Assembly (NCBI GenBank): GCA_903924205.1
Contig: CAIYAP010000002.1
Span: 488,277 to 552,276 of the forward strand
Length of the DNA stretch: 64,000 nucleotides
Origin: an uncultured Actinomycetes bacterium
GTDB taxonomy: Bacteria > Actinomycetota > Acidimicrobiia > Acidimicrobiales > RAAP-2
Direction of reading: 5' to 3'
Shown here: one piece after another, positions 37,226 through 45,811 of the stretch
Numbering within the stretch: the first letter of the stretch is position 1
Layout of the letters: every line of letters starts with the position of its first letter
Made by a program: the position numbers and the translations under genes
The notes under the pieces: generated by a model
The model's input: only the letters and a program-made list of their open reading frames with translations
The model's database searches: none
Told to the model about the DNA's origin: nothing

Positions 37226-38317
37226 TTACGGCCAGACGGGGTTCTCGCCACCGTTGGCGAAGTCCTCCACCATGTTGTGCGCCACGTCGTCGTGGAACTG
37301 CACCGGCGGGGACTTCATGAAGTAAGCCGAAGGTCCAAGGATGGGTCCACCGATGCCGCGGTCGAGCGCGATCTTGGCGCAGCGAACGGCGTCGATGATT
37401 ACACCGGCCGAGTTCGGGGAGTCCCACACTTCGAGCTTGAGCTCAATGTTGAGGGGCACGTCACCGAAGTTGCGGCCCTCGATGCGGATGAAGGCCCACT
37501 TGCGGTCCTTGAGCCATGGCACGTGGTCGCTCGGTCCGATGTGCACATCGTCAGCTTCGAGGTGGCTGAGCTCGAGCTGGCTGGTGACGGCCTGAGTCTT
37601 CGAGATCTTCTTGCTCTCGAGACGCTCGCGGTCGAGCATGTTCTTGAAGTCCATGTTGCCGCCAACGTTCAGCTGATAGGTGTGGTCGATCGACAGACCG
37701 CGGTCCTCGAATAAACGGCTGAGGACACGGTGAACGATGGTGGCACCCACCTGACTCTTGATGTCGTCACCAATGATCGGCACCTTGGCGTCAGCGAACT
37801 TCTTCGCCCACACCGGGTCCGACGCGATGAACACCGGAATGGCGTTCACGAAGGCCACACCCGCGTCGATGGCCGCTTGGGCGTAGAAGCGCTGGGCCTC
37901 TTCGGAACCCACGGGTAGGTACGAGACGAGGACTTCCGCCTTCGAGTCGCGCAGCACCTGCACGACGTCGCAGGCCTCAGCCGGCGACTCATCAATGGAT
38001 TCGCGGTAGTACTTGTTCAGGCCGTCGAGCGTGGGACCGCGGTGAACGGTCACCCCCAGGTCGGGGACGTCGGCGAACTTGATGGTGTTGTTCTGACCAC
38101 CGTCGATGGCCTTGGACAAGTCGCAGCCCACCTTCGAGGCGTCGACGTCAAAAGCCGCGACGAATTCGAGGTCGCGAACGTGGTAGCCACCGAGTTCGAC
38201 GTGCATGAGTCCCGGCACGTGGTCGCCCGGGGTCGCGTGACGGTAGAACGTCACGCCCTGAATCAGAGAGCTGGCGCAGTTGCCGACTCCCGCAATAGCC
38301 ACACGGATGTTGCCCAT
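37226..38317 (-). CDS. ino1: Inositol-3-phosphate synthase
   Basis: The 363-residue NAD-dependent enzyme opens with [18 protein letters not shown] (the Rossmann loop) and carries [38 protein letters not shown] and [28 protein letters not shown], the core of the actinobacterial/archaeal type. It converts glucose 6-phosphate to myo-inositol 1-phosphate for phosphatidylinositol and mycothiol. AAAGGA precedes the ATG. It follows padR by 12 nt, the same pair found in mycobacteria. Confidence 0.96.
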   Translation of the reverse strand: MGNIRVAIAGVGNCASSLIQGVTFYRHATPGDHVPGLMHVELGGYHVRDLEFVAAFDVDASKVGCDLSKAIDGGQNNTIKFADVPDLGVTVHRGPTLDGLNKYYRESIDESPAEACDVVQVLRDSKAEVLVSYLPVGSEEAQRFYAQAAIDAGVAFVNAIPVFIASDPVWAKKFADAKVPIIGDDIKSQVGATIVHRVLSRLFEDRGLSIDHTYQLNVGGNMDFKNMLDRERLESKKISKTQAVTSQLELSHLEADDVHIGPSDHVPWLKDRKWAFIRIEGRNFGDVPLNIELKLEVWDSPNSAGVIIDAVRCAKIALDRGIGGPILGPSAYFMKSPPVQFHDDVAHNMVEDFANGGENPVWP

Positions 38318-38329
38318 GGTGGTCCTTTC

Positions 38330-38950
38330 CTACTTCGCTTCGTGAGCGAGGGTTGGTGTAGTGATGTCGCTACTTGATTCACGGGCCAGCAAATCGCTGA
38401 TCCACTTCAAATCAAGTTCGACGCCGCGCGCGGCGTGTTCCATCACACTGCGCGCGTAGCTGTCGAGGGAGGCGTCATTGAGCGTCGAGGTGATCTCGCG
38501 CAGACGCTGCTGCAGGCTGGTGCGGCGGTACTCGAGGAGACCCACGCGCACGCTGGGGGTAAGAAAACGAGCCAGAGCCATGCGCACCGTGAAGGTGCGG
38601 GTGTCATCCATGGTGGCCGGGTCGGAGAGACGCTCGGCGAATTCGCGGCGACCGAGCTCGGTGATGCGATACGCCTTGCGACCACGACGGCCCAGGGCGA
38701 CAGCCCCACGGCGCGCCCGCATGGCGGCACGCTCGCCCGAGAGGGAACCGGTGGCGACGGAACTGGCCTTCGTCACCGTGGCGGCGACGGACTCAATCAG
38801 TCCCTCGCGTTCGAGGCGATTCAGGGCGGGATAAATCGCCCCGAATGAGGTGTTGGAAAACAGGCCCAAACGGTCACGTATCTGGCCACGGATGTCATAT
38901 CCGTGCAGATCGTGGTCCATGAGTAGGCCAAGGATGGCGAGTTCCAACAC
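38330..38950 (-). CDS. PadR-family transcriptional regulator
   Basis: The 206-residue protein has the PadR winged helix (LELAILGLLMDHDLHGYDIRGQI; SFGAIYPALNRLEREGLIES; YRITELGRREFAERL) and a C-terminal helical domain of the Vir-type for dimerisation. The start is GTG at 38950. In actinobacteria this gene sits next to ino1 and probably controls it. Residues 63-88 form a basic, Ala/Arg-rich insertion in the wing. A TATACT hexamer with 7-nt spacing precedes the GTG, so the mRNA is probably leaderless. Confidence 0.9.
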   Translation of the reverse strand: MLELAILGLLMDHDLHGYDIRGQIRDRLGLFSNTSFGAIYPALNRLEREGLIESVAATVTKASSVATGSLSGERAAMRARRGAVALGRRGRKAYRITELGRREFAERLSDPATMDDTRTFTVRMALARFLTPSVRVGLLEYRRTSLQQRLREITSTLNDASLDSYARSVMEHAARGVELDLKWISDLLARESSSDITTPTLAHEAK

Positions 38951-38957
38951 GCGAACG

Positions 38958-38980
38958 AGTATATCGCTTCGTTATATCGC
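38958..38980 (-). promoter_or_regulatory. padR promoter and repeated operator-like element
   Basis: The -10 TATACT (38958-38963) overlaps a direct repeat TATATCGC (38960-38967 and 38973-38980, read on the plus strand) spaced 13 bp apart. A repressor bound here would block the promoter. Confidence 0.5.
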
Positions 38981-39022
38981 GCGCCACTATTGCCCGCACT
39001 TTCCGAAAAAGGGTGAAAACGG

Positions 39023-39028
39023 TAGTGT
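39023..39028 (+). promoter_or_regulatory. -10 hexamer of the DUF5318 gene (leaderless)
   Basis: TAGTGT, 6 nt, then ATG at 39035. Confidence 0.4.
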
Positions 39029-39034
39029 CCAAAC

Positions 39035-39445
39035 ATGCCGAGACGACCTCGCCACCTACAGCCCACGGGCGTCGTGGAATACGGTCTGGTTCGTCACGCC
39101 CTCATCGAAGCCGTGAAGAGCGGTCGCCTACGTCGCGAAGATATCTGTGACGCCCACCCCGAACTGTTGCGGGCGGCCGCACACTTGGGCCGGCCCGCCG
39201 GTCACGACTGCCCCGTCTGTGACAGCAACAATATGAAGATGGTCACGTACGTCTTTGGGGCTCACTTGCCGCCGGGTGGGGCCTGTCCCCCCAGTGTCAA
39301 GGAATTGGTCAAATTGGAGAAGCGGGAACTTCCCGTACAGTGCTACTCGGTGGATGTGTGTCTCGAATGTCATTTTCACCACCTCGCTCGCAAGTGGAAC
39401 GCGGGCGGCGTGAAGCCCCGAAAACTCAAGGGAGCCCAGTCGTGA
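39035..39445 (+). CDS. DUF5318-family protein
   Basis: The 136-residue protein contains GVVEYGLVRHALIEAVKSGRL, DICDAHPELLRAAAHLGRPAGHDCPVCDSNNMKMVTYVFGAHLPPG, and a second CLECHFHHL. The two CxxC pairs (DCPVC and VCLEC) suggest a zinc site. Homologues occur in mycobacteria near ino1 (Rv0049). The function is unknown. The GTGA overlap with panB at its stop codon indicates shared translation. Confidence 0.78.
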   Translation: MPRRPRHLQPTGVVEYGLVRHALIEAVKSGRLRREDICDAHPELLRAAAHLGRPAGHDCPVCDSNNMKMVTYVFGAHLPPGGACPPSVKELVKLEKRELPVQCYSVDVCLECHFHHLARKWNAGGVKPRKLKGAQS

Positions 39446-40266
39446 GCCCACTTTCCGCCCCCCAGATTCGCCGTCGCAAGCGTCGCCTCGGGTCTGATCC
39501 ACTGGTGATGATCACCGCATACGACGAGCCCGGCGCGCGTTACGCCGATGCCGCGGGGGTGGACATCTTGTTGGTGGGCGACTCGGTCTCGAACGTCGTT
39601 CTCGGGCATAAAGACACCCTGCACGTGACTATGGAGGAAATGGTCCACCACACCAGGGCGGTGGCCGCGGCGGCACCCTCGGCTCACCTCGTGGCGGATC
39701 TCCCCTGGCTGAGCTATCACCTCTCGCCGCGCGAGGCCGTGATGAATGCCGCTCAGTTGGTTCGCGCTGGGGCTCAATCGGTGAAGCTCGAAGGTGGTCG
39801 CAATCGCCTCGACGTGATTCGGGCTATTCTGGACGCCGAGATTCCGGTCATGGGTCACGTGGGTCTCACCCCTCAGTCCATGTTGGCCATGGGTGGTTTT
39901 AAGGTCCAGGCCAAGACCACCGATGCGGCGACTCGTCTCATCGAGGACGTTCTCGCCCTCGAAGCCGAAGGAATCTTCTCCCTGGTGGTCGAGGGTGTTC
40001 CCGCCGAAGTGGGCACTCGTATCACCGACGCCCTCGAGATTCCCGTGATTGGCATTGGCGCCGGCCCGACTACCGACGGCCAGGTGCTGGTTTTCCACGA
40101 TTTGCTCGGACTCACGAATCGCACCCCACCCAAATTTGTCCGCCAATACGCCCAGTTGGGCCAGGCCATCACCGACGCCGTGGCCGCTTACGCCGCTGAC
40201 GTGCGTTCGGGTTCGTTCCCGGCCGAGAGTGAGACTTACCCCACTCCGCCCGACCTTTTCCAGTGA
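39442..40266 (+). CDS. panB: Ketopantoate hydroxymethyltransferase
   Basis: The 274-residue TIM-barrel enzyme has VMITAYDEPGARYADAAGVDILLVGDS, HKDTLHVTMEEMVHHTRAV, VKLEGG (metal ligand), GHVGLTPQS and IGIGAGPTTDGQVLVFHDLLGL. It makes ketopantoate from ketoisovalerate and methylenetetrahydrofolate for coenzyme A. I take GTG at 39442 with a GTGA overlap, because the frame further upstream is only the opposite reading of the DUF5318 gene. Usual length is 260-280. Confidence 0.95.
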   Translation: MSPLSAPQIRRRKRRLGSDPLVMITAYDEPGARYADAAGVDILLVGDSVSNVVLGHKDTLHVTMEEMVHHTRAVAAAAPSAHLVADLPWLSYHLSPREAVMNAAQLVRAGAQSVKLEGGRNRLDVIRAILDAEIPVMGHVGLTPQSMLAMGGFKVQAKTTDAATRLIEDVLALEAEGIFSLVVEGVPAEVGTRITDALEIPVIGIGAGPTTDGQVLVFHDLLGLTNRTPPKFVRQYAQLGQAITDAVAAYAADVRSGSFPAESETYPTPPDLFQ

Positions 40267-40389
40267 TTTGGCCCCCAGGGGCGCGAACCGGTAGGATGAC
40301 GAGTCCCCATCACGGGGAAACAGCAGTAATAACCCTGCTCTGATCCGCAGAGCCCGGTGACACCGGTCCAGAGGGAAAGGAAATAGGCC
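40267..40389 (+). promoter_or_regulatory. rpsF operon leader with hairpins
   Basis: The region before rpsF holds two short hairpins: GTCCCC-atca-CGGGGA (about 40303-40318) and CCGGTG-ac-ACCGG (about 40354-40366), followed by AGGGAAAGGA before the ATG. In many bacteria the S6:S18 complex binds an rpsF leader with a CCG bulge and represses the operon; the second hairpin is a candidate, unproven. Confidence 0.4.
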
Positions 40390-40710
40390 ATGCGCCCATA
40401 TGAAACCATGATCGTGTTCGACCCGCAGGTTGACGCGCAGAACATCCAGGCCTCGCTCGACAAGGGTCTTGACGTCATCCGTAATTTTGGCGGAGCCGTC
40501 GGATCCATCGACCGTTGGGGTAAGCGACCCCTCGCCTACGAGATCAACAAGCGTAAAGAGGCGTACTACGTCGTCGTCGGATTCTCCGGAATTCCCGCGA
40601 CCGTGGCCGAACTCGACCGCGTGCTGGGTCTCGCCGACGAGATCCTTCGTTTCAAGATCGTGCGCCTCGCGGCTAAGAAGCCCGCGAAGGCTGTCACGGC
40701 CTCGGCGTAG
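40390..40710 (+). CDS. rpsF: 30S ribosomal protein S6
   Basis: The 106-residue protein begins MRPYETMIVFDPQVDAQNIQASLDKG and contains GKRPLAYEINKRKEAYYVVVGF, the S6 core. The C-terminus AAKKPAKAVTASA is Ala/Lys-rich. AAGGA precedes the ATG. It is the first of rpsF-ssb-rpsR-rplI. Confidence 0.97.
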   Translation: MRPYETMIVFDPQVDAQNIQASLDKGLDVIRNFGGAVGSIDRWGKRPLAYEINKRKEAYYVVVGFSGIPATVAELDRVLGLADEILRFKIVRLAAKKPAKAVTASA

Positions 40711-40736
40711 GTTCGCGACCAACCTTAAGGAGAGCC

Positions 40737-41195
40737 ATGGCAGATAACAGCATCACCGTGTCCGGGAACGTCACCCGTGAACCCGAGCTCAAGTTCCTCA
40801 ACAGCGGTCAAGCCACCATCCGTATGGGTGTGGCCGTGAACCGTCGTTGGCAGAACCGCGCCACGGGCGAATGGGAGGAGCGCGTGAGCTTCTTCGACGT
40901 CTCCGCCTACGGCCCGCTCGCAGAGAACTGCGCACAAACCCTGCAAAAGGGCACTCGCGTCATCGTCACCGGACGCCTCGAGCAGCGCTCGTGGGAAACG
41001 CCCGATGGCGACAAGCGTTCCGCCGTCGAGATCAACGCCGACGAAATCGGCACCTCGCTGCGTTACGCCACCGCCAGTGTCACCAAGACCCCGCGCCCTG
41101 AGGGCGCCGCCCCGGCCCCGCGTCAGCAGAGTGCCGGTTCATCATCATCAGCATCATCAACCCCTAGCTACGGATACGACGAGGAGCCCTTCTAA
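40737..41195 (+). CDS. ssb: Single-stranded DNA-binding protein
   Basis: The 152-residue protein has an OB fold ([35 protein letters not shown]), a Ser/Ala/Pro-rich linker and the acidic tip DEEPF, which binds partner proteins. It protects single-stranded DNA in replication. AAGGAGAG stands 3-4 nt before the ATG. Its TAA overlaps the rpsR ATG by one base. Confidence 0.97.
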   Translation: MADNSITVSGNVTREPELKFLNSGQATIRMGVAVNRRWQNRATGEWEERVSFFDVSAYGPLAENCAQTLQKGTRVIVTGRLEQRSWETPDGDKRSAVEINADEIGTSLRYATASVTKTPRPEGAAPAPRQQSAGSSSSASSTPSYGYDEEPF

Positions 41196-41623
41196 TGCCC
41201 CGTATTAATAACCCCAAGCCGCCGAAGCGGGCGCCGAAGTTCGACCCGCGTCGCAATCAGAAGAAGAAGCCCTGCGCCTTGTGCATGGTCGGTGCCACGG
41301 GAGTGGACTACAAAGACCTCAACACTCTGCGTAAGTACATCAGCGACCGCGGCAAAATCCGTGGCCGTCGCGTGTCGGGTAACTGCCAGCAGCACCAGCG
41401 CGACATCACCGACGCCATTAAGACGGCTCGCGAACTCGCCCTGTTGCCGTACACCCAGCGCACCGTGACCGAGCGTCGTGGTGGCCGTGGTGGTCGTGAC
41501 GACCGTCGTGGACCGCGTGAGGACAAGAACGAGGACCGTCCTTTCGAGGCACCTGAGGGTACCGAGATGCCGGAGATCACCACCGAGGAATTCGAGACCG
41601 TCAGCGCGGAAGGTGAGGAATAA
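41195..41623 (+). CDS. rpsR: 30S ribosomal protein S18 with long C-terminal tail
   Basis: The core ([66 protein letters not shown], residues about 24-89) is standard S18, with the Cys pair of a zinc-type copy. The protein is 142 residues long, whereas S18 is usually 75-95. The extra tail (about 90-142) is first Arg/Gly-rich ([13 protein letters not shown]) and then acidic and Glu-rich. It overlaps ssb by one base and precedes rplI. Confidence 0.94.
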   Translation: MPRINNPKPPKRAPKFDPRRNQKKKPCALCMVGATGVDYKDLNTLRKYISDRGKIRGRRVSGNCQQHQRDITDAIKTARELALLPYTQRTVTERRGGRGGRDDRRGPREDKNEDRPFEAPEGTEMPEITTEEFETVSAEGEE

Positions 41624-41625
41624 TC

Positions 41626-42072
41626 ATGAAGGTTCTTCTTCGTAACGACATTCGCGGCCTCGGCCGTCGTGGCGACATCGTCGAGGTGCGCAAGGGTTAC
41701 GCCCGTAACTTCTTGTTCCCCTCTGGCGCGGCCCTCTCGGCGAATGACTCCATCGAACTTCAGGCCACGTCGATGCGTAAGGCTCGCGACCTGAAGGACG
41801 CGCAGTCACGTGCCGCCGCCGAAACCCAGAAGGCCACCATCGAAGCCGCCACGATCACCATCGCGGCGCGTGCCGGTGCCAACGGTCGTCTCTTCGGTTC
41901 GGTGACCGAGCCCGACATCGTGAACGCCATTCGTACCGCCACCTCGGTGTCGCTCGAGCGTTCACAGATTCAGATGGACGAACACATCAAGGAGCTTGGT
42001 TCCTTTAGTGCCACCGCCACCTTGTTTGATGGCGTGGTCGCCACGGTGACGTACACCGTCATCGCTAAGTAG
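41626..42072 (+). CDS. rplI: 50S ribosomal protein L9
   Basis: The 148-residue protein begins MKVLLRNDIRGLGRRGDIVEVRKGYARNFLFPSGAALSAN, the L9 N-domain signature, followed by the connecting helix and the C-domain with GRLFGSVTEPDI. It lies 2 nt after rpsR and ends before a GC-rich hairpin. Confidence 0.97.
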   Translation: MKVLLRNDIRGLGRRGDIVEVRKGYARNFLFPSGAALSANDSIELQATSMRKARDLKDAQSRAAAETQKATIEAATITIAARAGANGRLFGSVTEPDIVNAIRTATSVSLERSQIQMDEHIKELGSFSATATLFDGVVATVTYTVIAK

Positions 42073-42081
42073 TTAGCTCAT

Positions 42082-42119
42082 GGCCCGGGTCGCGCTCGTC
42101 GCGACCCGGGCCGTTTGCT
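42082..42119 (+). terminator. Terminator after rplI
   Basis: GGCCCGGGTCGCG (42082-42094) pairs with CGCGACCCGGGCC (42100-42112), loop CTCGT, followed by GTTTGCT. The T-run is weak. Confidence 0.6.
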
Positions 42120-42189
42120 ATTTCCACAGGAAATTCGCACGTTATGCCTCTAGCGTCCCACTGCAGTAATAGGTAAGAGTGAGATCACT

Positions 42190-43545
42190 ATGACAATGCC
42201 GGCCAGCGCTTCGCGAATTCCCCCCCATAACCAAGAGATGGAAGAGTCCGTCTTAGGTGCTCTTCTCAACTCGACCACGGCGTCACGTCAGGCCATCGCC
42301 GATGTCGCCAACATCTTGGATGTCGAGGATTTCTACCGTCCGATTCACGGCCAGATCTTCGCGGCCATCGTCGACTTGGAAAACCGTGCGCAAAGTGTTG
42401 ACGCGGTCACGGTGCGCGCCTGGTTGGCATCACATGGTCAACCCGATGTCGCCGATGACGTCCTTCTGAGTCTGCAGGTGAACGCCTATACGCCGGGAGC
42501 GGCTGATACCTACGCCCGTCTGCTGAAGGGCTTGTCACGTCAACGCCAATTGATCTCGGCCGCGAGCGAAATTATTGAGACGGCGTATCAGCCGGCCACC
42601 GATTCGCAGGCCTTGATTGACGAGGCGGAACAGCGCATCATGAAGATCAGTGACCGCAATGCGACGGACACGATTTTTCCTCTCTCTCAACTGCTGCGCC
42701 AAGAACTCGACCTCCTCGAGACGCGCGAAGCGGGTCAGAACGTCTCGCGCGTGACCACCGGCTATCACACGGTGGATAACTACCTGAACTTCTTGCCGCC
42801 GAGCTCTCTCACCATCATCGGTGCTCGACCGTCGATTGGTAAGACGAGTTTCGCCCTGGGCATCTTGATGCACGTGGGTGCCACCTTGCAAAAACCGGCA
42901 CTGTTCTTCTCGCTCGAAATGGGCGCCCTGGAATTGACGGAGCGCATTTTGGCGTCCGACGCTCGCCTCGATTCCGCCAAGCTTCGCAATGGCGACCTGT
43001 CCGATGCTGAGTGGCACCACGCGGTGCAGGCTTTTAACCGTCTGAGTGAATCGCAGGTCTTCATCGACGACAACTCGGCGCTCACCGTGATGGACGTGCG
43101 CGCTCGCGCTCGTCGCCTCAAGCAGCAGCATGGCGATCTTGGTGTCATCATCATTGACTACCTGCAGCTCATGAGTTCCCGTGGCCGGTCTGAGAACCGT
43201 CAGGTGGAGGTCTCCGACATGAGCCGCGGCCTCAAACTCTTGGCGCGCGAGCTGGGGTGCCCGGTGATCGCGTTGGCCCAGTTGTCGCGTGCCCCGGAAA
43301 AGGACCAGAAGGAAACCCGTCGACCCATTATGAGTGACCTTCGTGAGTCAGGTTCATTGGAGCAAGACGCGGACATCGTCCTTCTCTTGCATCGTCCCGA
43401 TAAGGGTAAGGATGACGTCGAGCCGTCCAAGCGTGGATTAGCTGAAGTCGTGGTGGCGAAGCACCGAAATGGTCCGACCGGCGTGGCCCTCGTGAACTTC
43501 ATTGAGCAATACGCAAAGTTTGACAACGCCGCTGTTGACATCTAG
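42190..43545 (+). CDS. dnaB: Replicative DNA helicase DnaB
   Basis: The 451-residue RecA-fold helicase has the N-terminal domain (PPHNQEMEESVLGALLNS...) and ATPase domain with Walker A GARPSIGKTSFALGIL (canonical form GARPSMGKTAFA), FSLEMGALELTERIL, Walker B VIIIDYLQLMSS and the arginine finger region RESGSLEQDADIVLLLHR. It carries no intein. It unwinds DNA at the fork; DciA at 18697 is its probable loading partner. Confidence 0.97.
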   Translation: MTMPASASRIPPHNQEMEESVLGALLNSTTASRQAIADVANILDVEDFYRPIHGQIFAAIVDLENRAQSVDAVTVRAWLASHGQPDVADDVLLSLQVNAYTPGAADTYARLLKGLSRQRQLISAASEIIETAYQPATDSQALIDEAEQRIMKISDRNATDTIFPLSQLLRQELDLLETREAGQNVSRVTTGYHTVDNYLNFLPPSSLTIIGARPSIGKTSFALGILMHVGATLQKPALFFSLEMGALELTERILASDARLDSAKLRNGDLSDAEWHHAVQAFNRLSESQVFIDDNSALTVMDVRARARRLKQQHGDLGVIIIDYLQLMSSRGRSENRQVEVSDMSRGLKLLARELGCPVIALAQLSRAPEKDQKETRRPIMSDLRESGSLEQDADIVLLLHRPDKGKDDVEPSKRGLAEVVVAKHRNGPTGVALVNFIEQYAKFDNAAVDI

Positions 43546-43783
43546 TTCGTCGATTCACCGGTCGACGACACCACGCGTCAGGGAAAATTCCTGACGCGTA
43601 TTCGTGAGCGTGTGAAATGACGTGTCCGTCGCAAGAAAATACCTGAACAAGGTGCTGGCCTCGATGCACGTGACGGGCGTCACGGTGACGGCCGTCGGTA
43701 ATGGCACCCGACTCGTCGGTCGACAGAGCAAGCTCAACCGCTCGGTCTCCGCACTGCTCAGTTACAAGTAACAACGCCGTATC

Positions 43784-43823
43784 AGCACACTGCCCCCGGC
43801 CGAATGGCCGGGGGCAGTGTGCT
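43784..43823. terminator. Long perfect hairpin after dnaB
   Basis: An 18-bp perfect stem (43784-43801 with 43806-43823), loop GAAT. There is no T-run on either side, so it may stabilise an mRNA end or terminate only weakly. Confidence 0.5.
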
Positions 43824-43842
43824 GTGTAGAGATATGTGAGAG

Positions 43843-43885
43843 TAAAAAGCACCACCCCCCGGTCTCGCGACCGGGGGGTGGTGCT
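43843..43885 (-). terminator. Intrinsic terminator of the SDR gene
   Basis: A 17-bp stem (43848-43864 with 43869-43885), loop TCGC. On the minus strand it is followed by TTTTT (43843-43847), so it fits the gene at 43902-44678. Confidence 0.9.
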
Positions 43886-43901
43886 GTCAGTGAGGTTTAG
43901 A

Positions 43902-44678
43902 TCACTTGGGCTGCATGCGAATGCCGGCGTCGAGGCGAATCGACTCGGCGTTCATGTAGCTGTTGGCCAGTAGTTCGCAGGCCAAAGTCGCAAACTCGTC
44001 CTGCAGGCCGAGGCGCTTCGGGAAGAGCACGCCCTGTCCGAGGCGGGCCTTGAACTCGTCTGACGCCGGGCCGGTGCCGTAGATCGGGGTGTCGATGAGA
44101 CCCGGGAGAATCACGTTCACGCGGATGCCGACCACCGAGAGGTCGCGAGCCAGCGGCAAGGTGAGTCCGACGACGCCACCCTTCGAGGAGGAGTAGGCCA
44201 CCTGACCGATCTGACCATCTTCGGCCGCAACCGATGCGGTGTTCACGATGGCACCACGGGCACCGTCGGCGTCGGGGGTGTTCTTGCTCATGGCGGTGGC
44301 CGTCAAGCGGCAAACGTTGAAGGTGCCGACCAGGTTGATCTCGATGACCTTGCGGTACAGGTCGAGGTCGTGGGCGGAGCCGTATTCGCCGTCCTTGCCA
44401 ATGGTGCGCGTCGCCCAGCCGATACCGGCACAGTTCACTACGTTCCACAGGGGCGCGAGCGCCGTGGCGGCGTCAATGGCGGCGATGACATCGTCCGTCT
44501 TGGTGACGTCGCAGTGGACAAACGTGCCACCGAGCTCGGCGGCTAGCGCCGTGCCCTTCTCGTCGTTCAAGTCCGCGATGACGACCTTGACACCACGCTC
44601 TGCGAGGCGACGGGCCGTGGCCTCGCCGAGACCCGACGCGCCACCAGTGACGATGGCGGAAGTGTTATTGAGTTCCAT
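43902..44678 (-). CDS. Short-chain dehydrogenase/reductase (3-hydroxyacyl-CoA dehydrogenase type II-like)
   Basis: The 258-residue Rossmann protein has TGGASGLGEATARRL (11-25), NCAGIG, the catalytic serine S149 in NTASV, and Y162/K166 in YSSSK. The final PFPKRLGLQDEF-like segment (LFPKRLGLQDEFATLACELLANSYMNAESIRLDAGIRM) and the motif KGGVVGLTLPLARDL recall the HSD10/3-hydroxyacyl-CoA dehydrogenase type II group, so a role in fatty- or branched-acyl oxidation is inferred. Start ATG 44678, AAAGG upstream; the frame to 44714 is less likely. Confidence 0.85.
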   Translation of the reverse strand: MELNNTSAIVTGGASGLGEATARRLAERGVKVVIADLNDEKGTALAAELGGTFVHCDVTKTDDVIAAIDAATALAPLWNVVNCAGIGWATRTIGKDGEYGSAHDLDLYRKVIEINLVGTFNVCRLTATAMSKNTPDADGARGAIVNTASVAAEDGQIGQVAYSSSKGGVVGLTLPLARDLSVVGIRVNVILPGLIDTPIYGTGPASDEFKARLGQGVLFPKRLGLQDEFATLACELLANSYMNAESIRLDAGIRMQPK

Positions 44679-44758
44679 GTAGGGGTACCTTTCCGTGTCG
44701 GTGCCTTCCGGCACCAGAGAGAGTCAAGCAGGAAACGGCACCGAGAGAGCACAGGGTT

Positions 44759-44764
44759 TAGCCT
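44759..44764 (+). promoter_or_regulatory. -10 hexamer of rlmN (leaderless)
   Basis: TAGCCT, 6 nt, then GTG at 44771. Confidence 0.4.
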
Positions 44765-44770
44765 GAGGGA

Positions 44771-45811
44771 GTGACTTCTCCCTACGACCTCTCTCGCGAG
44801 GACTTCGCGACGCACCTTGACGGGGTTCCGAACTACCGCATTAACCAGATCCTCGAGGGCCTGTGGCAGCAAGATCGACGTTTTAGCGAGATGACGAGTT
44901 TGCCGCTGGCGCTGCGCACGCAGCTGGAGGAGGAATTTCCCCTCGCGCTCACGATGACCTCCGAGGTGGCGACCGACGCCGGTGAGACCATGAAGTGGCT
45001 CTTTACCCTGGCGGACGGGGCGACCATCGAGACCGTGCTCATGGCCTATCAGGACCGCGTCACCGTCTGCGTCTCGACGCAGGCGGGCTGCGCCATGAAT
45101 TGCTCCTTTTGCGCCACTGGTCAGGCGGGTTTCACTCGCCATTTGACGGCCGGAGAGGTGCTCGAACAGGTGGCCTACGCCGCGCGCACCGCGGCCCCGC
45201 GCCGACTCTCCAATGTGGTGTTTATGGGCATGGGTGAGCCGCTCGCCAACTACGACGTCACGACCACGGTGGTGAAGCGCCTGCACGCCGAGCGCGGGAT
45301 GTCGGCCCGACATCTCACGGTGTCGACCGTGGGTATCGCCCCGGCCATCGAGCGTCTGGCGGGCGAAGGTCTGCCCCTCACCTTGGCGGTATCGCTGCAC
45401 GTGGCTAATGACGCCCAGCGCGACAAGTTGGTGCCCATTAATCGTCGTTACAACCTGGATCGACTGGCCGTGGCCTGTCACGAATGGGTGGGCACCACCA
45501 ATCGACGTCTCAGTTTCGAATGGGCACTCATTGCCGGGCTGAACGACACCCCCGAAGCCGCCCAGGAACTGCTCGACTACGCACGACCCCTGCAGGCGCA
45601 CATCAACCTCATTCCCCTGAACCCCACGCCGGGTTACCCGGTGATCGGTAGTTCGATGAGCAAGGTGCGCAACTTCGCCGACATGATTGAAGCCGGTGGT
45701 CTCACGGTGACCACTCGTGCCACTCGTGGACGTTCCATCGCCGCGGCCTGTGGTCAGTTGGCGGAGGTCACTCGCGGCAAGCGGGCTCGTCTTCCCGTTA
45801 GCTCTCAGTAG
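44771..45811 (+). CDS. rlmN: Dual-specificity 23S rRNA A2503 / tRNA A37 C2-methyltransferase RlmN
   Basis: The 346-residue radical-SAM protein has CAMNCSFC (C107, C111, C114) in the cluster loop, VVFMGMGEPLANYD, SLHVANDAQRDKLVPINRRY and the final cysteine in AAACGQLA. It methylates A2503 of 23S rRNA and A37 of some tRNAs at carbon 2. The start is GTG at 44771. Its 3' end overlaps the convergent MFS gene by 14 bp. Confidence 0.95.
   Translation: MTSPYDLSREDFATHLDGVPNYRINQILEGLWQQDRRFSEMTSLPLALRTQLEEEFPLALTMTSEVATDAGETMKWLFTLADGATIETVLMAYQDRVTVCVSTQAGCAMNCSFCATGQAGFTRHLTAGEVLEQVAYAARTAAPRRLSNVVFMGMGEPLANYDVTTTVVKRLHAERGMSARHLTVSTVGIAPAIERLAGEGLPLTLAVSLHVANDAQRDKLVPINRRYNLDRLAVACHEWVGTTNRRLSFEWALIAGLNDTPEAAQELLDYARPLQAHINLIPLNPTPGYPVIGSSMSKVRNFADMIEAGGLTVTTRATRGRSIAAACGQLAEVTRGKRARLPVSSQ

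Larger units (their letters stand above)
43546..43901. other. 356-bp region after dnaB with three inverted repeats and no sure gene
   Basis: Contents: a 10-bp inverted repeat ACGCGTCAGG/CCTGACGCGT (43573-43599), then a short plus-strand frame (GTG 43622 to TAA 43771, 49 residues, basic) that I cannot support as a gene, and two long hairpins listed separately. Confidence 0.5.

Noticed and set aside
39376..40722. A 448-codon open frame on the minus strand across DUF5318, panB and rpsF
   Set aside because: Three recognisable genes lie on the plus strand; the frame is an artefact of GC-rich codon use.
43622..43771. A 49-codon basic frame after dnaB
   Set aside because: No Shine-Dalgarno, no recognisable motif, and it lies among hairpins; kept only as a note.
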